Origin: Myceligenerans pegani
GTDB taxonomy: Bacteria > Actinomycetota > Actinomycetes > Actinomycetales > Cellulomonadaceae
Length of the DNA: 47,775 nucleotides
Reading direction: 5' to 3'
Assembly: GCF_014892515.1 (NCBI RefSeq)
Contig: NZ_JADBGR010000104.1
Location: 1 to 47,775, forward strand
In this document: piece by piece, positions 9,311 through 16,951 of the stretch
Layout of the letters: each line of letters begins with the position of its first letter
Numbering within the stretch: the stretch's first letter is position 1
The notes under the pieces: model-generated
Told to the model about the DNA's origin: nothing
What the model saw: only the letters and a program-made list of their open reading frames with translations
The model's database searches: none
Made by a program: the position numbers and the translations under genes

Positions 9311-9916
9311 GTGACTGCTCAGCGGCCCCGTATCGGCGTGATGGGTGGGACGTTCGATCCCATCCACCACGGTCACCTCGTGGCGGCGAGCGAGGCCGCC
9401 GCGCGGCTCGGCCTGGACGAGGTCGTCTTCGTCCCCACCGGCAGACCCTGGCTCAAGCACCACCAGCAGGTCACGGAGCCGGAGCACCGGTACCTGATGA
9501 CGGTGATCGCCACGGCGTCCAACCCGCAGTTCACGGTGAGCCGGGTCGACATCGACCGCCCCGGGACCACCTACACGGTGGACACCCTGCGTGACCTGCG
9601 GCTCGAGCGGCCCGACGTCGATCTCTACTTCATCACCGGCGCTGACGCGATCCAGCAGATCCTCACGTGGAAAGATGCCGAGAGGCTGTGGGACATGGCA
9701 CACTTCGTGGCGGTCACACGCCCGGGGCATCGCTTGACCGTGGAAGGGCTGCCCACGGACGGGGTGACGACGTTGGAGGTTCCGGCGCTCGCGATCTCGT
9801 CGTCCGACTGCCGTCGGCGTGCGGGTGCCGGGCTGCCGGTGTGGTACCTGGTGCCGGACGGCGTGGTCCAGTACATCGCGAAGCACGGACTGTATCGAGG
9901 TCTTCAGGATGAGTGA
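9311..9916 (+). CDS. nadD: Nicotinate-nucleotide adenylyltransferase
   Basis: Adenylates nicotinate mononucleotide to deamido-NAD. The 201-aa protein opens [22 protein letters not shown], with the GGTFDPxHxGH nucleotidyltransferase motif at residues ~12-22. [14 protein letters not shown] and [10 protein letters not shown] are family segments. ISSSDCRRR near residue 166 stands at the usual ISSTxIR position for ATP phosphate binding. GTG 9311 is the start compatible with this N-terminus; no strong ribosome binding site is visible. Its 3' end overlaps the next gene by 8 nt, so translation is probably coupled. Confidence 0.95.
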   Translation: MTAQRPRIGVMGGTFDPIHHGHLVAASEAAARLGLDEVVFVPTGRPWLKHHQQVTEPEHRYLMTVIATASNPQFTVSRVDIDRPGTTYTVDTLRDLRLERPDVDLYFITGADAIQQILTWKDAERLWDMAHFVAVTRPGHRLTVEGLPTDGVTTLEVPALAISSSDCRRRAGAGLPVWYLVPDGVVQYIAKHGLYRGLQDE

Positions 9917-11183
9917 CAACAATGGTCGGCCTCTGACGCGGCGCGAGATCCGCGAGCGTGAGGCCGCGGCGCGGGCGGCCGCGGAAGGCGGTGGACAGGC
10001 CCCGGGCGGCCCGCCGCAGGGCGGCGCGGGGCCGCAGGCCGGTGGTTTCCCCTCCGCGCCGCCGCCGGTCGCACGGCCGCCGCAGGCGTCCGGGACCCGC
10101 GGTGTGGATGCGACGGGCCGGCTCACGCCCGTGCAGCAGCAAGGTGGCGTGCCCGGCGGCGACGCTCCGACGGCGTTCCCGCCGCCCCGCGGCGGCGCCC
10201 CCGCCAACGGCTCATCCTCTCCGTTCCCCGGCCGATCCGGTGCACCGGCGGATCCGGCCGGTGGCCCGACGGCGCCGCAGAGCCCGTTCGGCGGGCGTGG
10301 CGGCACGCCCGCGGGTCCGGCCGGCGGTCCGACCGGCCCGCCGAGCCCGTTCCCGAGCCGTACCGGCGCCCCGGCGGATCCGGCCGGTGGCCCGACGGGT
10401 CAGCAGAGCCCGTTCGGTGGCCGGGGTGGCGCCCCGGCGGGACCCGCCCCGGCCGGACCCGCCGGCGGCCCGACCGGTCCCCAGAGCCCGTTCGCGCCCC
10501 GGACGCCAGGATCCCCGCCGCCGGCACCGGACGACTTCTCCGACGAGACCGTGCGCCGGGTGCCGCAGGCCGGAGCGCCCTGGGGCCCCGCCGCACCGGC
10601 ACCCGGCAGCGGCCCTGGCCAGGCGGCCCCGGGAGCCCCGGGTGGTCCTGGGGCCCCGGGGGCGCCGGGCGGTCAGACCACCCGGCCCGCGAGCCCTGCT
10701 TCACCGTTCGGCGACCGCGGTGCGAACCCGCCCCGGGCCGAGGCCACGCAGGTGGCGCCCGCGGGCCTGCCGTGGGGCCGGAACGCCCCGGCGCCCGGAC
10801 CCGGGGGCGGGTCCGGCCCCGGGGAGGTGCCGGGCGCGTCGCCGTTCCCGCCCGCCCTGGGCGTCCAGGGCGCGCCACCTGGCGCACCGCCGGGTCCGGG
10901 CGGCCCCGGTGGCCCCGGCGCGCCCGATCAGGGCTTCGAGATGATGGTCGGCGGACGGCCGCAGGGCGCCCGCAACGATCCGCGCGCCGAGGAGGACTGG
11001 GACGAGACGGAGGAGGATCCCGGTCCGTCCTACACCTGGTTGCACTACGTCATCCTCGTGGTCGTGGCGTTCGTGCTGGGCCTGCTGATCTGGAAGCTCG
11101 TCCTGGAGGAGGACAGCTCCTACGGTGCGGACGAGGCCGCCGCGCCGGTCGTCGCGGTGCTTCCCGGGGCGGGGCTCGCATGA
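9909..11183 (+). CDS. Pro/Gly/Ala-rich protein with C-terminal membrane anchor
   Basis: A 424-aa protein of unknown function. It begins [23 protein letters not shown], a charged helix, then runs about 330 residues of Gly/Pro/Ala-rich low complexity with four imperfect ~21-residue units of the type SPFxGRxGAPAxPAGGPTGxQ. An acidic patch ([16 protein letters not shown]) precedes one membrane segment ([21 protein letters not shown], residues ~378-398) and a short tail. The long N-terminal part is therefore probably cytoplasmic. ATG 9909 was chosen over an upstream GTG because it overlaps the nadD stop and starts the conserved [10 protein letters not shown] motif. It is coupled to rsfS by ATGA. 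Confidence 0.75.
   Translation: MSDNNGRPLTRREIREREAAARAAAEGGGQAPGGPPQGGAGPQAGGFPSAPPPVARPPQASGTRGVDATGRLTPVQQQGGVPGGDAPTAFPPPRGGAPANGSSSPFPGRSGAPADPAGGPTAPQSPFGGRGGTPAGPAGGPTGPPSPFPSRTGAPADPAGGPTGQQSPFGGRGGAPAGPAPAGPAGGPTGPQSPFAPRTPGSPPPAPDDFSDETVRRVPQAGAPWGPAAPAPGSGPGQAAPGAPGGPGAPGAPGGQTTRPASPASPFGDRGANPPRAEATQVAPAGLPWGRNAPAPGPGGGSGPGEVPGASPFPPALGVQGAPPGAPPGPGGPGGPGAPDQGFEMMVGGRPQGARNDPRAEEDWDETEEDPGPSYTWLHYVILVVVAFVLGLLIWKLVLEEDSSYGADEAAAPVVAVLPGAGLA
10218..10482 (+). repeat. Imperfect 63-nt tandem repeats inside the Pro/Gly-rich gene
   Basis: Four in-frame units encoding SPF-x-GR-x-GAPA-x-PAGGPTG, each about 21 residues; the fourth is extended by an APAGP insertion. Such tracts tend to vary in copy number between strains and are prone to assembly error. 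Confidence 0.65.
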
Positions 11184-11620
11184 CGGCGACCGAACGCGCG
11201 CGCGAGCTCGCCGTCGTCGCGGCGCGTGCGGCGAGCGACCGGAAGGCGCAGGAGATCATCGCGCTCGACGTGAGCGATCAGCTCGTGCTCACCGACATCT
11301 TCCTCATCGCGTCGGGGACGAACGAACGCCAGGTGTCGGCGATCGTCGACGCCGTCGAGGAGGCGATGCACAAGGCGGGCTCGAAGGCGATCCGCCGGGA
11401 GGGCATCTCGGAGGCGCGCTGGGCGCTGCTGGACTTCGGCGACGTCGTCGTGCACGTGCAGCACGCCGAGGACCGCGTGTACTACGCGCTCGAGCGGCTC
11501 TGGAAGGACTGCCCGGAGATCGAGCTGCCCGAGGACGCCCAGGGCGGCGGCGACACCGCCGAGTTCGGCGGGACCGACACCGACGCGGCCATCCACCTCG
11601 ACCCGGAGCTGCGTCAGTGA
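11180..11620 (+). CDS. rsfS: Ribosome silencing factor RsfS
   Basis: Binds L14 on the 50S subunit and blocks subunit joining when nutrients are low. The 146-aa protein has the complete RsfS domain: ALDVSDQLVLTDIFLIASGTNERQVSAIVD, EGISEARWALLDFGDVVVHVQHAEDRVYYALERLWKD. A ~35-residue acidic tail follows. ATG 11180 overlaps the preceding stop (ATGA). The same frame is open well upstream inside the Pro/Gly-rich gene, but this ATG matches the family N-terminus. The stop overlaps the GTG of the next gene. Confidence 0.95.
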   Translation: MTATERARELAVVAARAASDRKAQEIIALDVSDQLVLTDIFLIASGTNERQVSAIVDAVEEAMHKAGSKAIRREGISEARWALLDFGDVVVHVQHAEDRVYYALERLWKDCPEIELPEDAQGGGDTAEFGGTDTDAAIHLDPELRQ

Positions 11621-12303
11621 CGGCGGGCACCATCGTCCTCCTGCGTCACGGCCGGACCGCCTACAACCATTCCAAGCGCCTCCAGGGGCAGATCGACATC
11701 CCGTTGGACGACGTCGGCCGCTGGCAGGCCGAGCAGGGCGCGAACGCGCTCGCGTCGTCGCACACGGCGACGAAGGTGGTGGCGAGCGACCTGCAGCGCG
11801 CCCTCGACACGGCGACCGCCTACGCGAAGCTGGTGGGGGCCGACGTCGAGCCGGACGTGCGGCTGCGGGAGCGCTCGTTCGGCGAGTGGGAGGGCTTGAG
11901 CGGCGAGGAGATCGCGGCGCGCTGGCCCGCCGAGCACGCGGCATGGCGCGCCGGGGCCGATCCCGTGCGGGCGGGTGCGGAGTCCCGCGCGGCGGTCGCG
12001 GAGCGGATGTCCGCCGCGGTGCTGGAGCACGCGGCCGGGCTGGGCGCCGAGGACACGCTCGTGGTCGTCTCGCACGGTGCCGCGATCACGCTGACGCTCA
12101 CCCTGCTGCTGGGCCAGGATCCCGTCGAGTGGCGGGGTATCAGCGGCCTGCACAACGTGCACTGGTCACACCTGCACGCGGCCGATCCGCAGGCGCATCC
12201 GGCGTGGCGGCTCGTCGCGCACAACGTCGGGGCGGGCTACCCGCTGGACCACTGGCTGGCGGGTCCGGACTGGAACCTGGAGCCGGGCGTCTCGGGGGAG
12301 TGA
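11617..12303 (+). CDS. Histidine phosphatase family protein (phosphoglycerate mutase-like)
   Basis: Phosphohydrolase of the RHG superfamily. The start TAGTIVLLRHGRTAYN carries the RHG motif, whose His is the phospho-acceptor. RLQGQIDIPLDDVGRWQAEQ, ERSFGEWEGLSGEEI and VVVSHGAAITLTL (second catalytic His) follow in the expected order. 228 aa. GTG 11617 was chosen because it forms a GTGA overlap with the rsfS stop; the frame is open upstream only as a shadow. Position directly after rsfS is common in actinobacteria, where it is often labelled phosphoglycerate mutase. The substrate cannot be read from the sequence. Confidence 0.9.
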   Translation: MTAGTIVLLRHGRTAYNHSKRLQGQIDIPLDDVGRWQAEQGANALASSHTATKVVASDLQRALDTATAYAKLVGADVEPDVRLRERSFGEWEGLSGEEIAARWPAEHAAWRAGADPVRAGAESRAAVAERMSAAVLEHAAGLGAEDTLVVVSHGAAITLTLTLLLGQDPVEWRGISGLHNVHWSHLHAADPQAHPAWRLVAHNVGAGYPLDHWLAGPDWNLEPGVSGE

Positions 12304-12310
12304 TCCGGGT

Positions 12311-12739
12311 ATGGGACAGTCGTGGGCGCAGCAACGCACCGAGGCGGCACGCCTGCAGGCCGAACGCCTGCGTGAGCGGCAGGACGCGGAGCACGTACGC
12401 GCCGAGGCGATGCTCGCCGCGTTCGTGGCGGCGGCCCGCGACGCGGGACTCGCGCCCGAGCCGCTCGTGGTGCGCGGGTACGGCGGCCGGGGGACCGCCC
12501 GCACGCCGCTGCGCGGCTGGTACCTGCGCACGGACCGCACGGCCGCGGTGTCCGACGACGGTGCCTTCTACGTCCTGACCGCGCCCCTGACCGTGCTCGA
12601 CCGGCTCCGGGGCGTGCGCCCGGAGCCGAAGCGGCCGCCGCTCGTCCTCGGCGCCGGCGGCAAGGACGGCGACTCGATCGAGCTGGCGGTGGCACTGGAC
12701 CGGCTCCTGCCGGGCCGGCCGTCCGGGCCGGCGGACTGA
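12311..12739 (+). CDS. Conserved hypothetical protein, 142 aa
   Basis: Function unknown. The N-terminal 50 residues are a charged, probably helical stretch (QQRTEAARLQAERLRERQDAEHVRAEAMLAAFVAAARDAG). The rest is a compact domain including VVRGYGGRGTARTPLRGWYLRTDRTAAVSDDGAFYVL and GKDGDSIELAVALDRLLPG. It lacks a signal peptide or membrane segment. It begins 7 nt after the histidine phosphatase stop and probably belongs to the nadD-rsfS operon. Domain boundaries and codon use look like a genuine gene. Confidence 0.75.
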   Translation: MGQSWAQQRTEAARLQAERLRERQDAEHVRAEAMLAAFVAAARDAGLAPEPLVVRGYGGRGTARTPLRGWYLRTDRTAAVSDDGAFYVLTAPLTVLDRLRGVRPEPKRPPLVLGAGGKDGDSIELAVALDRLLPGRPSGPAD

Positions 12740-12759
12740 CGCCGCTCGCCGCTCCACGC

Positions 12760-12765
12760 TAGGTT
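12760..12765 (+). promoter_or_regulatory. -10 element of a leaderless hydrolase promoter
   Basis: TAGGTT, then 6 nt, then ATG 12772. No ribosome binding site precedes the ATG, so a leaderless mRNA is likely. Confidence 0.5.
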
Positions 12766-12771
12766 CTGCGC

Positions 12772-13518
12772 ATGCACCTCACCCATGACACGACAGGATC
12801 GGGCCCCGACGTCCTGCTGCTCCATGCGGGCGTGGCCGACTCGCGGATGTGGGGCCCGCAGGTCGCGGCGCTCGCCGAGAACTTCCGCGTCACCACGTGC
12901 GACCTGCGCGGGTACGGGGACACGCCCCTCGACGGCGAGCCGTACAGCGACGCCGACGACGTCAAGCGGCTCCTCGACACCCTGAAGGCACCCGCCGCCG
13001 TCGTCGGCGCCTCGGCCGGAGGGCACGTGGCGCTCCAGATCGCCTCGGGCTGGCCGGATCTCGTCGACCGGCTCGTCCTGCTCAACCCCGCCTACCCCAT
13101 CCCGGCGACGCGCTCGCTCGAGCGTTTCGCGCGCCGCGAGGACGTCCTCCTGTCGGCGGACGATCTCGAGGGCGCCACGGAACTGAACGTCTCCACCTGG
13201 GTGGGTCCCGAGGCGGACGCCGCCGCGCGCGATCTGGTGCGCACCATGCAGCGCCACGCCTTCGAGGTCCAGCTCGGCGCCGGCGACATCGTCAATCAGC
13301 TGCCTGGCCCGGACACCGATCTGACGCGCGTCACGGCCCGCACGCTCGTCGTCTCCGGCGGTCAGGACCTGGACCACTTCCGCGAGGTGGCCCACCACGT
13401 CGTCCGGAAGATCGACGGCGCCCGCCACGTCCAGCTCGGCTGGGCGGGACACCTGCCCAGCCTGGAGCGCCCGGACGAGATCACGGAACTGATCGGCTCC
13501 TTCCTGGCGGAGGACTAG
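12772..13518 (+). CDS. Alpha/beta fold hydrolase
   Basis: Cytosolic serine hydrolase of unassigned substrate. The oxyanion region is VLLLHAGVADSRMW (LHAG rather than the usual HG). The nucleophile elbow GASAGG (residues ~82-87) contains the catalytic Ser, and CDLRGYGDTP follows strand 4. The acid Asp is probably in VVSGGQDLDHFREVAHHV and the His in GWAGHLPSLERPDEI. 248 aa, complete for the family. No signal peptide. It is convergent with the next leftward gene, overlapping it by 4 nt. It may be an esterase or a C-C hydrolase. Confidence 0.85.
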   Translation: MHLTHDTTGSGPDVLLLHAGVADSRMWGPQVAALAENFRVTTCDLRGYGDTPLDGEPYSDADDVKRLLDTLKAPAAVVGASAGGHVALQIASGWPDLVDRLVLLNPAYPIPATRSLERFARREDVLLSADDLEGATELNVSTWVGPEADAAARDLVRTMQRHAFEVQLGAGDIVNQLPGPDTDLTRVTARTLVVSGGQDLDHFREVAHHVVRKIDGARHVQLGWAGHLPSLERPDEITELIGSFLAED

Positions 13519-14147
13519 GAACCACCGCGGTCGATGCCGAGGGTGGCCACGAGGTCCTCGTGGAGCTGGAACCAGACCCGGTGACAGGAGTCGATGCCGG
13601 TCCTGTCGACCCAGTCGTGATGGCCGGCCCGCGCCCGGCGGAGGGCGGCCTCGAAGCGGTCGTCGTACCCGCCGAACCTCGCGAGCGTGGCGGTGAGACG
13701 GCCGGCCAGCGGAACGAGCGCGGTGCTCAGGGCCGCGAGCTCGGCCAGGACGCGATCGTCCCAGGCGCCGTCGTCGTGGGTGTTGGGCGCCAGCCGGTCG
13801 CCGTCGGCCGGCTTGAGCTGCCAGTCGGTGACCGCGCGCAGGAGGCGCGCGTTGAGCGGCAGGAAGTCGCGGTGGACGGCGTCGACCACGTTCCCGGGGT
13901 CGGCGATCCCGCGCTCGTGGGTGAGCTGCCGTTCGTTCTCTGCCCGTCCCTCCTCGGTCAGGGACCAGCCGCCGTCGCCGGCGAACGCGAGGTGCCGGAC
14001 CCAGCCGCGGCGCTCGGCGTCGCGCAGTACCTCGACGGACCTGTCGTGCCCGGCGCCGGCCCGGGCGGCGATCGCGAGGCTGTCCGCGTGGCCGAGCAGG
14101 CGCACCGCGTGCAGTACCCGCAGCGATGTCGGTGAGACCCAGGACAT
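13515..14147 (-). CDS. Putative winged-helix DNA-binding regulator
   Basis: A 210-aa protein I cannot assign to a named family. The first 75 residues look like a winged helix: LRVLHAVRLLGHADSLAIAARAGAGHDRSVEVLRDAERRGWVRHLAFAGDGGWSLTEEGRA, with helix-turn-helix followed by a beta hairpin. The remainder is helical and may bind ligand or dimerise (DWQLKPADGDRLAPNTHDDGAWDDRVLAELAAL). The start lies 6 nt after the stop of the upstream gene at 14154, so the two form one transcript. The pair is divergent from the phosphotransferase gene and probably regulates it. Confidence 0.65.
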   Translation of the reverse strand: MSWVSPTSLRVLHAVRLLGHADSLAIAARAGAGHDRSVEVLRDAERRGWVRHLAFAGDGGWSLTEEGRAENERQLTHERGIADPGNVVDAVHRDFLPLNARLLRAVTDWQLKPADGDRLAPNTHDDGAWDDRVLAELAALSTALVPLAGRLTATLARFGGYDDRFEAALRRARAGHHDWVDRTGIDSCHRVWFQLHEDLVATLGIDRGGS

Positions 14148-14153
14148 CGCCGG

Positions 14154-14540
14154 TCACCGGGCCCGGGCGGCGAGCCGCGCGAAGTGCTGCTGACACGCCT
14201 GCGGTGAGCGGAACCCCATCGCCTCGGCGATCTGCGCCCAGGTGAGCCCGGCGCTCCGGGCGGTGAACAGCAGGCCGGCCTCCAGGCCCTCGACCTCGGC
14301 CCGCGCGGCGGGGACCAGCGCGAGCGCGCCGAGCAGGTCCTCGGGAGCCAGGTCCGCGGATCGCCAGAGCGCGTACTGCGTGAGGTCGAACGCCGTAGGC
14401 GGCACGGATCCGGGCCGCCACGGACGGGGACCCAGGCTGTCGGCCCCGAGTGCGAGAAGGCGGTCCTGGGCGTCACGTTCACGCCGGGCCCGTGCGTGGT
14501 CCTCGTCGGCCGGACGGTCGACGTCGTGCTTGCGTTCCAT
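14154..14540 (-). CDS. Small helix-turn-helix DNA-binding protein
   Basis: A 128-aa protein ending in a clear helix-turn-helix, LTWAQIAEAMGFRSPQACQQHFARLA (residues ~98-123). The N-terminal half is charged, then RPGSVPPTAFDLTQYALWRSADLAPEDLLGALALVPAARAEVEGLEAGLLFTARSAG forms helices. ATG 14540 was chosen over ATG 14549 because a TTGACA-17-CAGGAT promoter ends 7 nt before it, which fits a leaderless start. It is the first gene of a two-gene leftward operon. A symmetric 29-bp element overlapping its -35 is a candidate autoregulatory operator. Confidence 0.7.
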   Translation of the reverse strand: MERKHDVDRPADEDHARARRERDAQDRLLALGADSLGPRPWRPGSVPPTAFDLTQYALWRSADLAPEDLLGALALVPAARAEVEGLEAGLLFTARSAGLTWAQIAEAMGFRSPQACQQHFARLAARAR

Positions 14541-14547
14541 GCACCTC

Positions 14548-14576
14548 ATCCTGCAGAATCAACATTGTGTTGTCAA
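14548..14576 (-). promoter_or_regulatory. Promoter of the leftward regulator operon
   Basis: On the minus strand: TTGACA (14576-14571), 17-nt spacer, CAGGAT (14553-14548), then 7 nt to ATG 14540. The -35 matches consensus exactly. The spacing places the transcription start on the start codon. Confidence 0.65.
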
Positions 14577-14587
14577 CAAATCGTTGA
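14559..14587. promoter_or_regulatory. Nested dyad operator between regulator and phosphotransferase genes
   Basis: Two inverted repeats share one centre (14573): inner arms TGTTG/CAACA (14568-14572, 14574-14578) and outer arms TCAAC/GTTGA (14559-14563, 14583-14587). The element covers the -35 of the leftward promoter and lies about 70 bp before the rightward phosphotransferase gene. The likely ligand is one of the two adjacent leftward helix-turn-helix proteins. Confidence 0.55.
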
Positions 14588-14657
14588 TGGAGTGGAGCGG
14601 AGCATCGATGGACCGGGCGGACGGAGGCCATGTGGACGGACGACGGACGGACGGGCG

Positions 14658-15905
14658 ATGATCACGCCCCTCCGGGAAGCGGCCGCCGACACCTGCGGCG
14701 GCAAGGCGGCGGCGCTCGCCGCCCTGCTGCGAGCAGGACTGCCCGTGCCCGACGGCTTCGTCCTCCCCTTCGCCGCGCACCGGCGCGCCGTGCACACGGC
14801 GGGGCGTCGCCCGACGGGTGGAGCGCTGCGTTCGTCCGCGGCCGGGGCGCCGGGCCGCGGGACGCTCGGCAGGCTCCCCGAGGCGCGGCCTGCGGTGTCC
14901 GCCGAACTGCGGAGCGAGATCTCCGGTCACCTCGCCGCGATGGGAGACCCCTCCGTCGCGGTGCGCTCCTCGGCGGCGCACGAGGACACGCCGGGCGCGT
15001 CCGCCGCCGGCCAGTACGAGAGCGTCGTGGGCATCTGTGGGCTACCGGCGGTCTCGGAGGCAGTCCGGACCTGCTGGGCGTCGGCGCGCTCGGCGCGCGT
15101 CGCTGCCTACCGGCGCCGGATGGACGACGCCGGCTCGGCCGGAGCTCCGGGCGGGGGCGACGCCGGCTCATCGGGCACGCCGGACATGGCGGTGCTCGTC
15201 CAGCGCCTGATCGACGCCGAGGTCTCGGGCGTGATGTTCACCCCGTTCGCACCGGGCGACCCCACCCGCATCGAGGCCTCGTGGGGACTCGGGCTCAGCG
15301 TGGTCGGCGGAACGGTCAGCCCCGATGCCTACGAGGTCGCTGCGGACGGAAGCGTCCTGGTGGCCGCTCCGGCCCCACGGAAGGCGCTCGACGACGTCAC
15401 CGCCGCGGCGCTCGCTGCCCTCGGGCGCCGCGTGGCGGAGGTCCTCCGGAGGCCGCAGGACATCGAGTGGGCCATCGCGGACGGGAAGGCGTGGATCCTC
15501 CAGGCCAGGCCGATCACCGCGCCCCTTCCCCCGCTGCCCGCCCGGCCGTCGTCGTCCGGCGCTGCGCCGTCGACCGCGCGCACGGTCCTGACCGGCGTGC
15601 CGGGCGCTCACGGGACAGCCGGCGGGACCGCACGAGTCCTGCGCAGCCCTGCCGAGCTCGGCCGGGTGCGGCGCGGGGACGTCGTCGTCTGCCGGTACAC
15701 CGAACCGGCCTGGACCCCCGTGTTCGGCATCGCCGGGGCCGTCGTCACCGAGACCGGCGGCGCGCTCTCCCACGCGGCGATCGTCGCCCGCGAGCACGGC
15801 ATCCCCGCCGTCCTCGGCGTCGCGCACGCCACCACCGCCATCCGCGACGGCGCCCGGATCGCCGTCGACGGCGGCGCGGGGATCGTCGCCATCACCTCGG
15901 ACTGA
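14658..15905 (+). CDS. Compact PEP-synthase/rifampicin-phosphotransferase-like protein
   Basis: A 415-aa protein combining an ATP-grasp PPDK N-terminal domain with a PEP-utilising swivelling His domain. The ATP domain starts DTCGGKAAALAALLRAGLPVPDGFVL and includes AVRSSAAHEDTPGASAAGQYES (~101-122), VLVQRLIDAEVSGVMFT, EASWGLGLSVVGG and DIEWAIADGKAWILQARPI. After a Pro/Ser linker (~288-307) the His domain carries TETGGALSHAAIVAREHGIPAVLG, with His372 as expected phospho-carrier. Full rifampicin phosphotransferases have a large drug-binding domain between these two; here it is absent. ATG 14658 fits the family N-terminus. A histidine phosphatase gene follows 11 nt later. Confidence 0.82.
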   Translation: MITPLREAAADTCGGKAAALAALLRAGLPVPDGFVLPFAAHRRAVHTAGRRPTGGALRSSAAGAPGRGTLGRLPEARPAVSAELRSEISGHLAAMGDPSVAVRSSAAHEDTPGASAAGQYESVVGICGLPAVSEAVRTCWASARSARVAAYRRRMDDAGSAGAPGGGDAGSSGTPDMAVLVQRLIDAEVSGVMFTPFAPGDPTRIEASWGLGLSVVGGTVSPDAYEVAADGSVLVAAPAPRKALDDVTAAALAALGRRVAEVLRRPQDIEWAIADGKAWILQARPITAPLPPLPARPSSSGAAPSTARTVLTGVPGAHGTAGGTARVLRSPAELGRVRRGDVVVCRYTEPAWTPVFGIAGAVVTETGGALSHAAIVAREHGIPAVLGVAHATTAIRDGARIAVDGGAGIVAITSD

Positions 15906-15916
15906 AGGGTTCACCC

Positions 15917-16519
15917 ATGTCGACCAGGTATCTCTACATCGCCCGGCACGGCGCCGCCGATCCGTTCGGCGAGCTCACCGACACCGGCCGGGAACAAGCC
16001 GGGCTCCTCGGCCGGCGCCTCGCGCACCTGCCGATCGGCGCCGTGTGGCACTCCCCGCTCCCGCGTGCGGCCGAGAGCGCGCGGGAGCTCGCCGCGCGGC
16101 TGCCGGCCGGCACGGCGGTCGCCGAGGCCGCCGAGCTCGTCGACCACGTCCCGTACGTACCGGCGCCCGGCGAGATACCGCCCGACTGGGTGCCGTTCTT
16201 CGACGGGTACGACGACGGTGAGGCCGCCGAGGGCAACCGCATCGCGCAGGGCCTGACCGCCCGGTTCGCTGCCGCGCCCGAGCAGACGGGCGACCTCCAC
16301 GAGGTGCTCATCACCCACGCCTACCAGATCGCCTGGCTCCTGCGCGACGCGCTCGGGGCGCCGCCGGTCCGGTGGCTCGGCCTCAGCAGCGCGAACGCGG
16401 CGCTGACCGTCATCGAGTACCGCCCCGCCGTGCCGCCGAGCATCGCGATGTTCAACGACATGAGCCACCTCCCCGCGGAGCTCCGCTGGACAGGATTCCC
16501 CGACGTGGCCCGGCCCTGA
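15917..16519 (+). CDS. Histidine phosphatase family protein paired with the phosphotransferase
   Basis: A 200-aa RHG-type phosphatase. RYLYIARHGAADPFGELTDTGREQAGLLGRRL contains the RHG nucleophile motif, SPLPRAAESARELAARL follows, and VLITHAYQIAWLLRDALGAPPVRWLGL provides the second His. The central insert (VPYVPAPGEIPPDWVPFFDGYDDGEAAEGNRI) differs from typical phosphoglycerate mutases. It starts 11 nt after the phosphotransferase stop, so the two are very probably cotranscribed. The substrate is unknown; acting on a product or partner of the phosphotransferase is an inference from adjacency. Confidence 0.85.
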   Translation: MSTRYLYIARHGAADPFGELTDTGREQAGLLGRRLAHLPIGAVWHSPLPRAAESARELAARLPAGTAVAEAAELVDHVPYVPAPGEIPPDWVPFFDGYDDGEAAEGNRIAQGLTARFAAAPEQTGDLHEVLITHAYQIAWLLRDALGAPPVRWLGLSSANAALTVIEYRPAVPPSIAMFNDMSHLPAELRWTGFPDVARP

Positions 16520-16573
16520 CGCACGGGCCGCGGGAGCCCCGCCGTCCGGTTCCCAACAGGTCACTGATCGCTG

Positions 16574-16579
16574 TATGGT
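16574..16579 (+). promoter_or_regulatory. -10 element of a leaderless cmtR promoter
   Basis: TATGGT, 6 nt, then ATG 16586. The hexamer is partly inside the adjacent operator dyad, so repressor binding would block polymerase. Confidence 0.6.
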
Positions 16580-16596
16580 CAGTACATGCTGACCAT
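16575..16596. promoter_or_regulatory. Operator dyad over the cmtR promoter and start codon
   Basis: Perfect 8-bp arms ATGGTCAG (16575-16582) and CTGACCAT (16589-16596) with a 6-nt spacer TACATG. It overlaps the -10 and the ATG, the expected arrangement for autorepression by an ArsR/SmtB-family metal sensor relieved by metal. Confidence 0.7.
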
Positions 16597-16951
16597 TGCC
16601 TCGCGGACGGACGTGATGAACCGGCTGGGCCGGGCGATGGCGGATCCGACCCGCTCCCGGATCCTGCTGTCGCTCCTGGAGTCCCCGGGATATCCCGCCC
16701 GGCTTGCCCGTGACCTGGAGCTGACGCGGACCAACGTGTCGAACCACCTGGCGTGCCTGCGCGGCTGCGGCATCGTCGTCGCCGAGCCGGAAGGGCGGCA
16801 GACCCGCTACGAGATCGCCGACCCGCACCTCACCGCGGCCCTGACCGCGCTGGTGGAGGTCACGCTCGCGGTCGACCAGGACATCCCGTGCATGGATCCG
16901 CACTGCACCGTGCCGGGCTGCTGCGAGCCGGGCGTGGAGGTGGCCTCGTGA
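16586..16951 (+). CDS. cmtR: CmtR-type Cd(II)/Pb(II)-responsive ArsR-family repressor
   Basis: A 121-aa winged-helix metal sensor. The DNA-reading helix region is ARDLELTRTNVSNHLACLRGCGIV (residues ~41-64). Cysteines fall at 57, 61 and 102, the same positions reported for the Cd/Pb site of Mycobacterium tuberculosis CmtR: ACLRGCG gives 57/61 and DIPCMDPHC gives 102. Extra Cys occur at 107, 112 and 113. The start is leaderless and lies inside an operator dyad. The stop overlaps the following P-type ATPase by GTGA, so sensor and pump form one metal-induced operon. Confidence 0.92.
   Translation: MLTIASRTDVMNRLGRAMADPTRSRILLSLLESPGYPARLARDLELTRTNVSNHLACLRGCGIVVAEPEGRQTRYEIADPHLTAALTALVEVTLAVDQDIPCMDPHCTVPGCCEPGVEVAS

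Noticed and set aside
14658-15905. Rifampicin phosphotransferase as a direct annotation
   Set aside because: The drug-binding central domain is absent, so rifampicin resistance is not supported.
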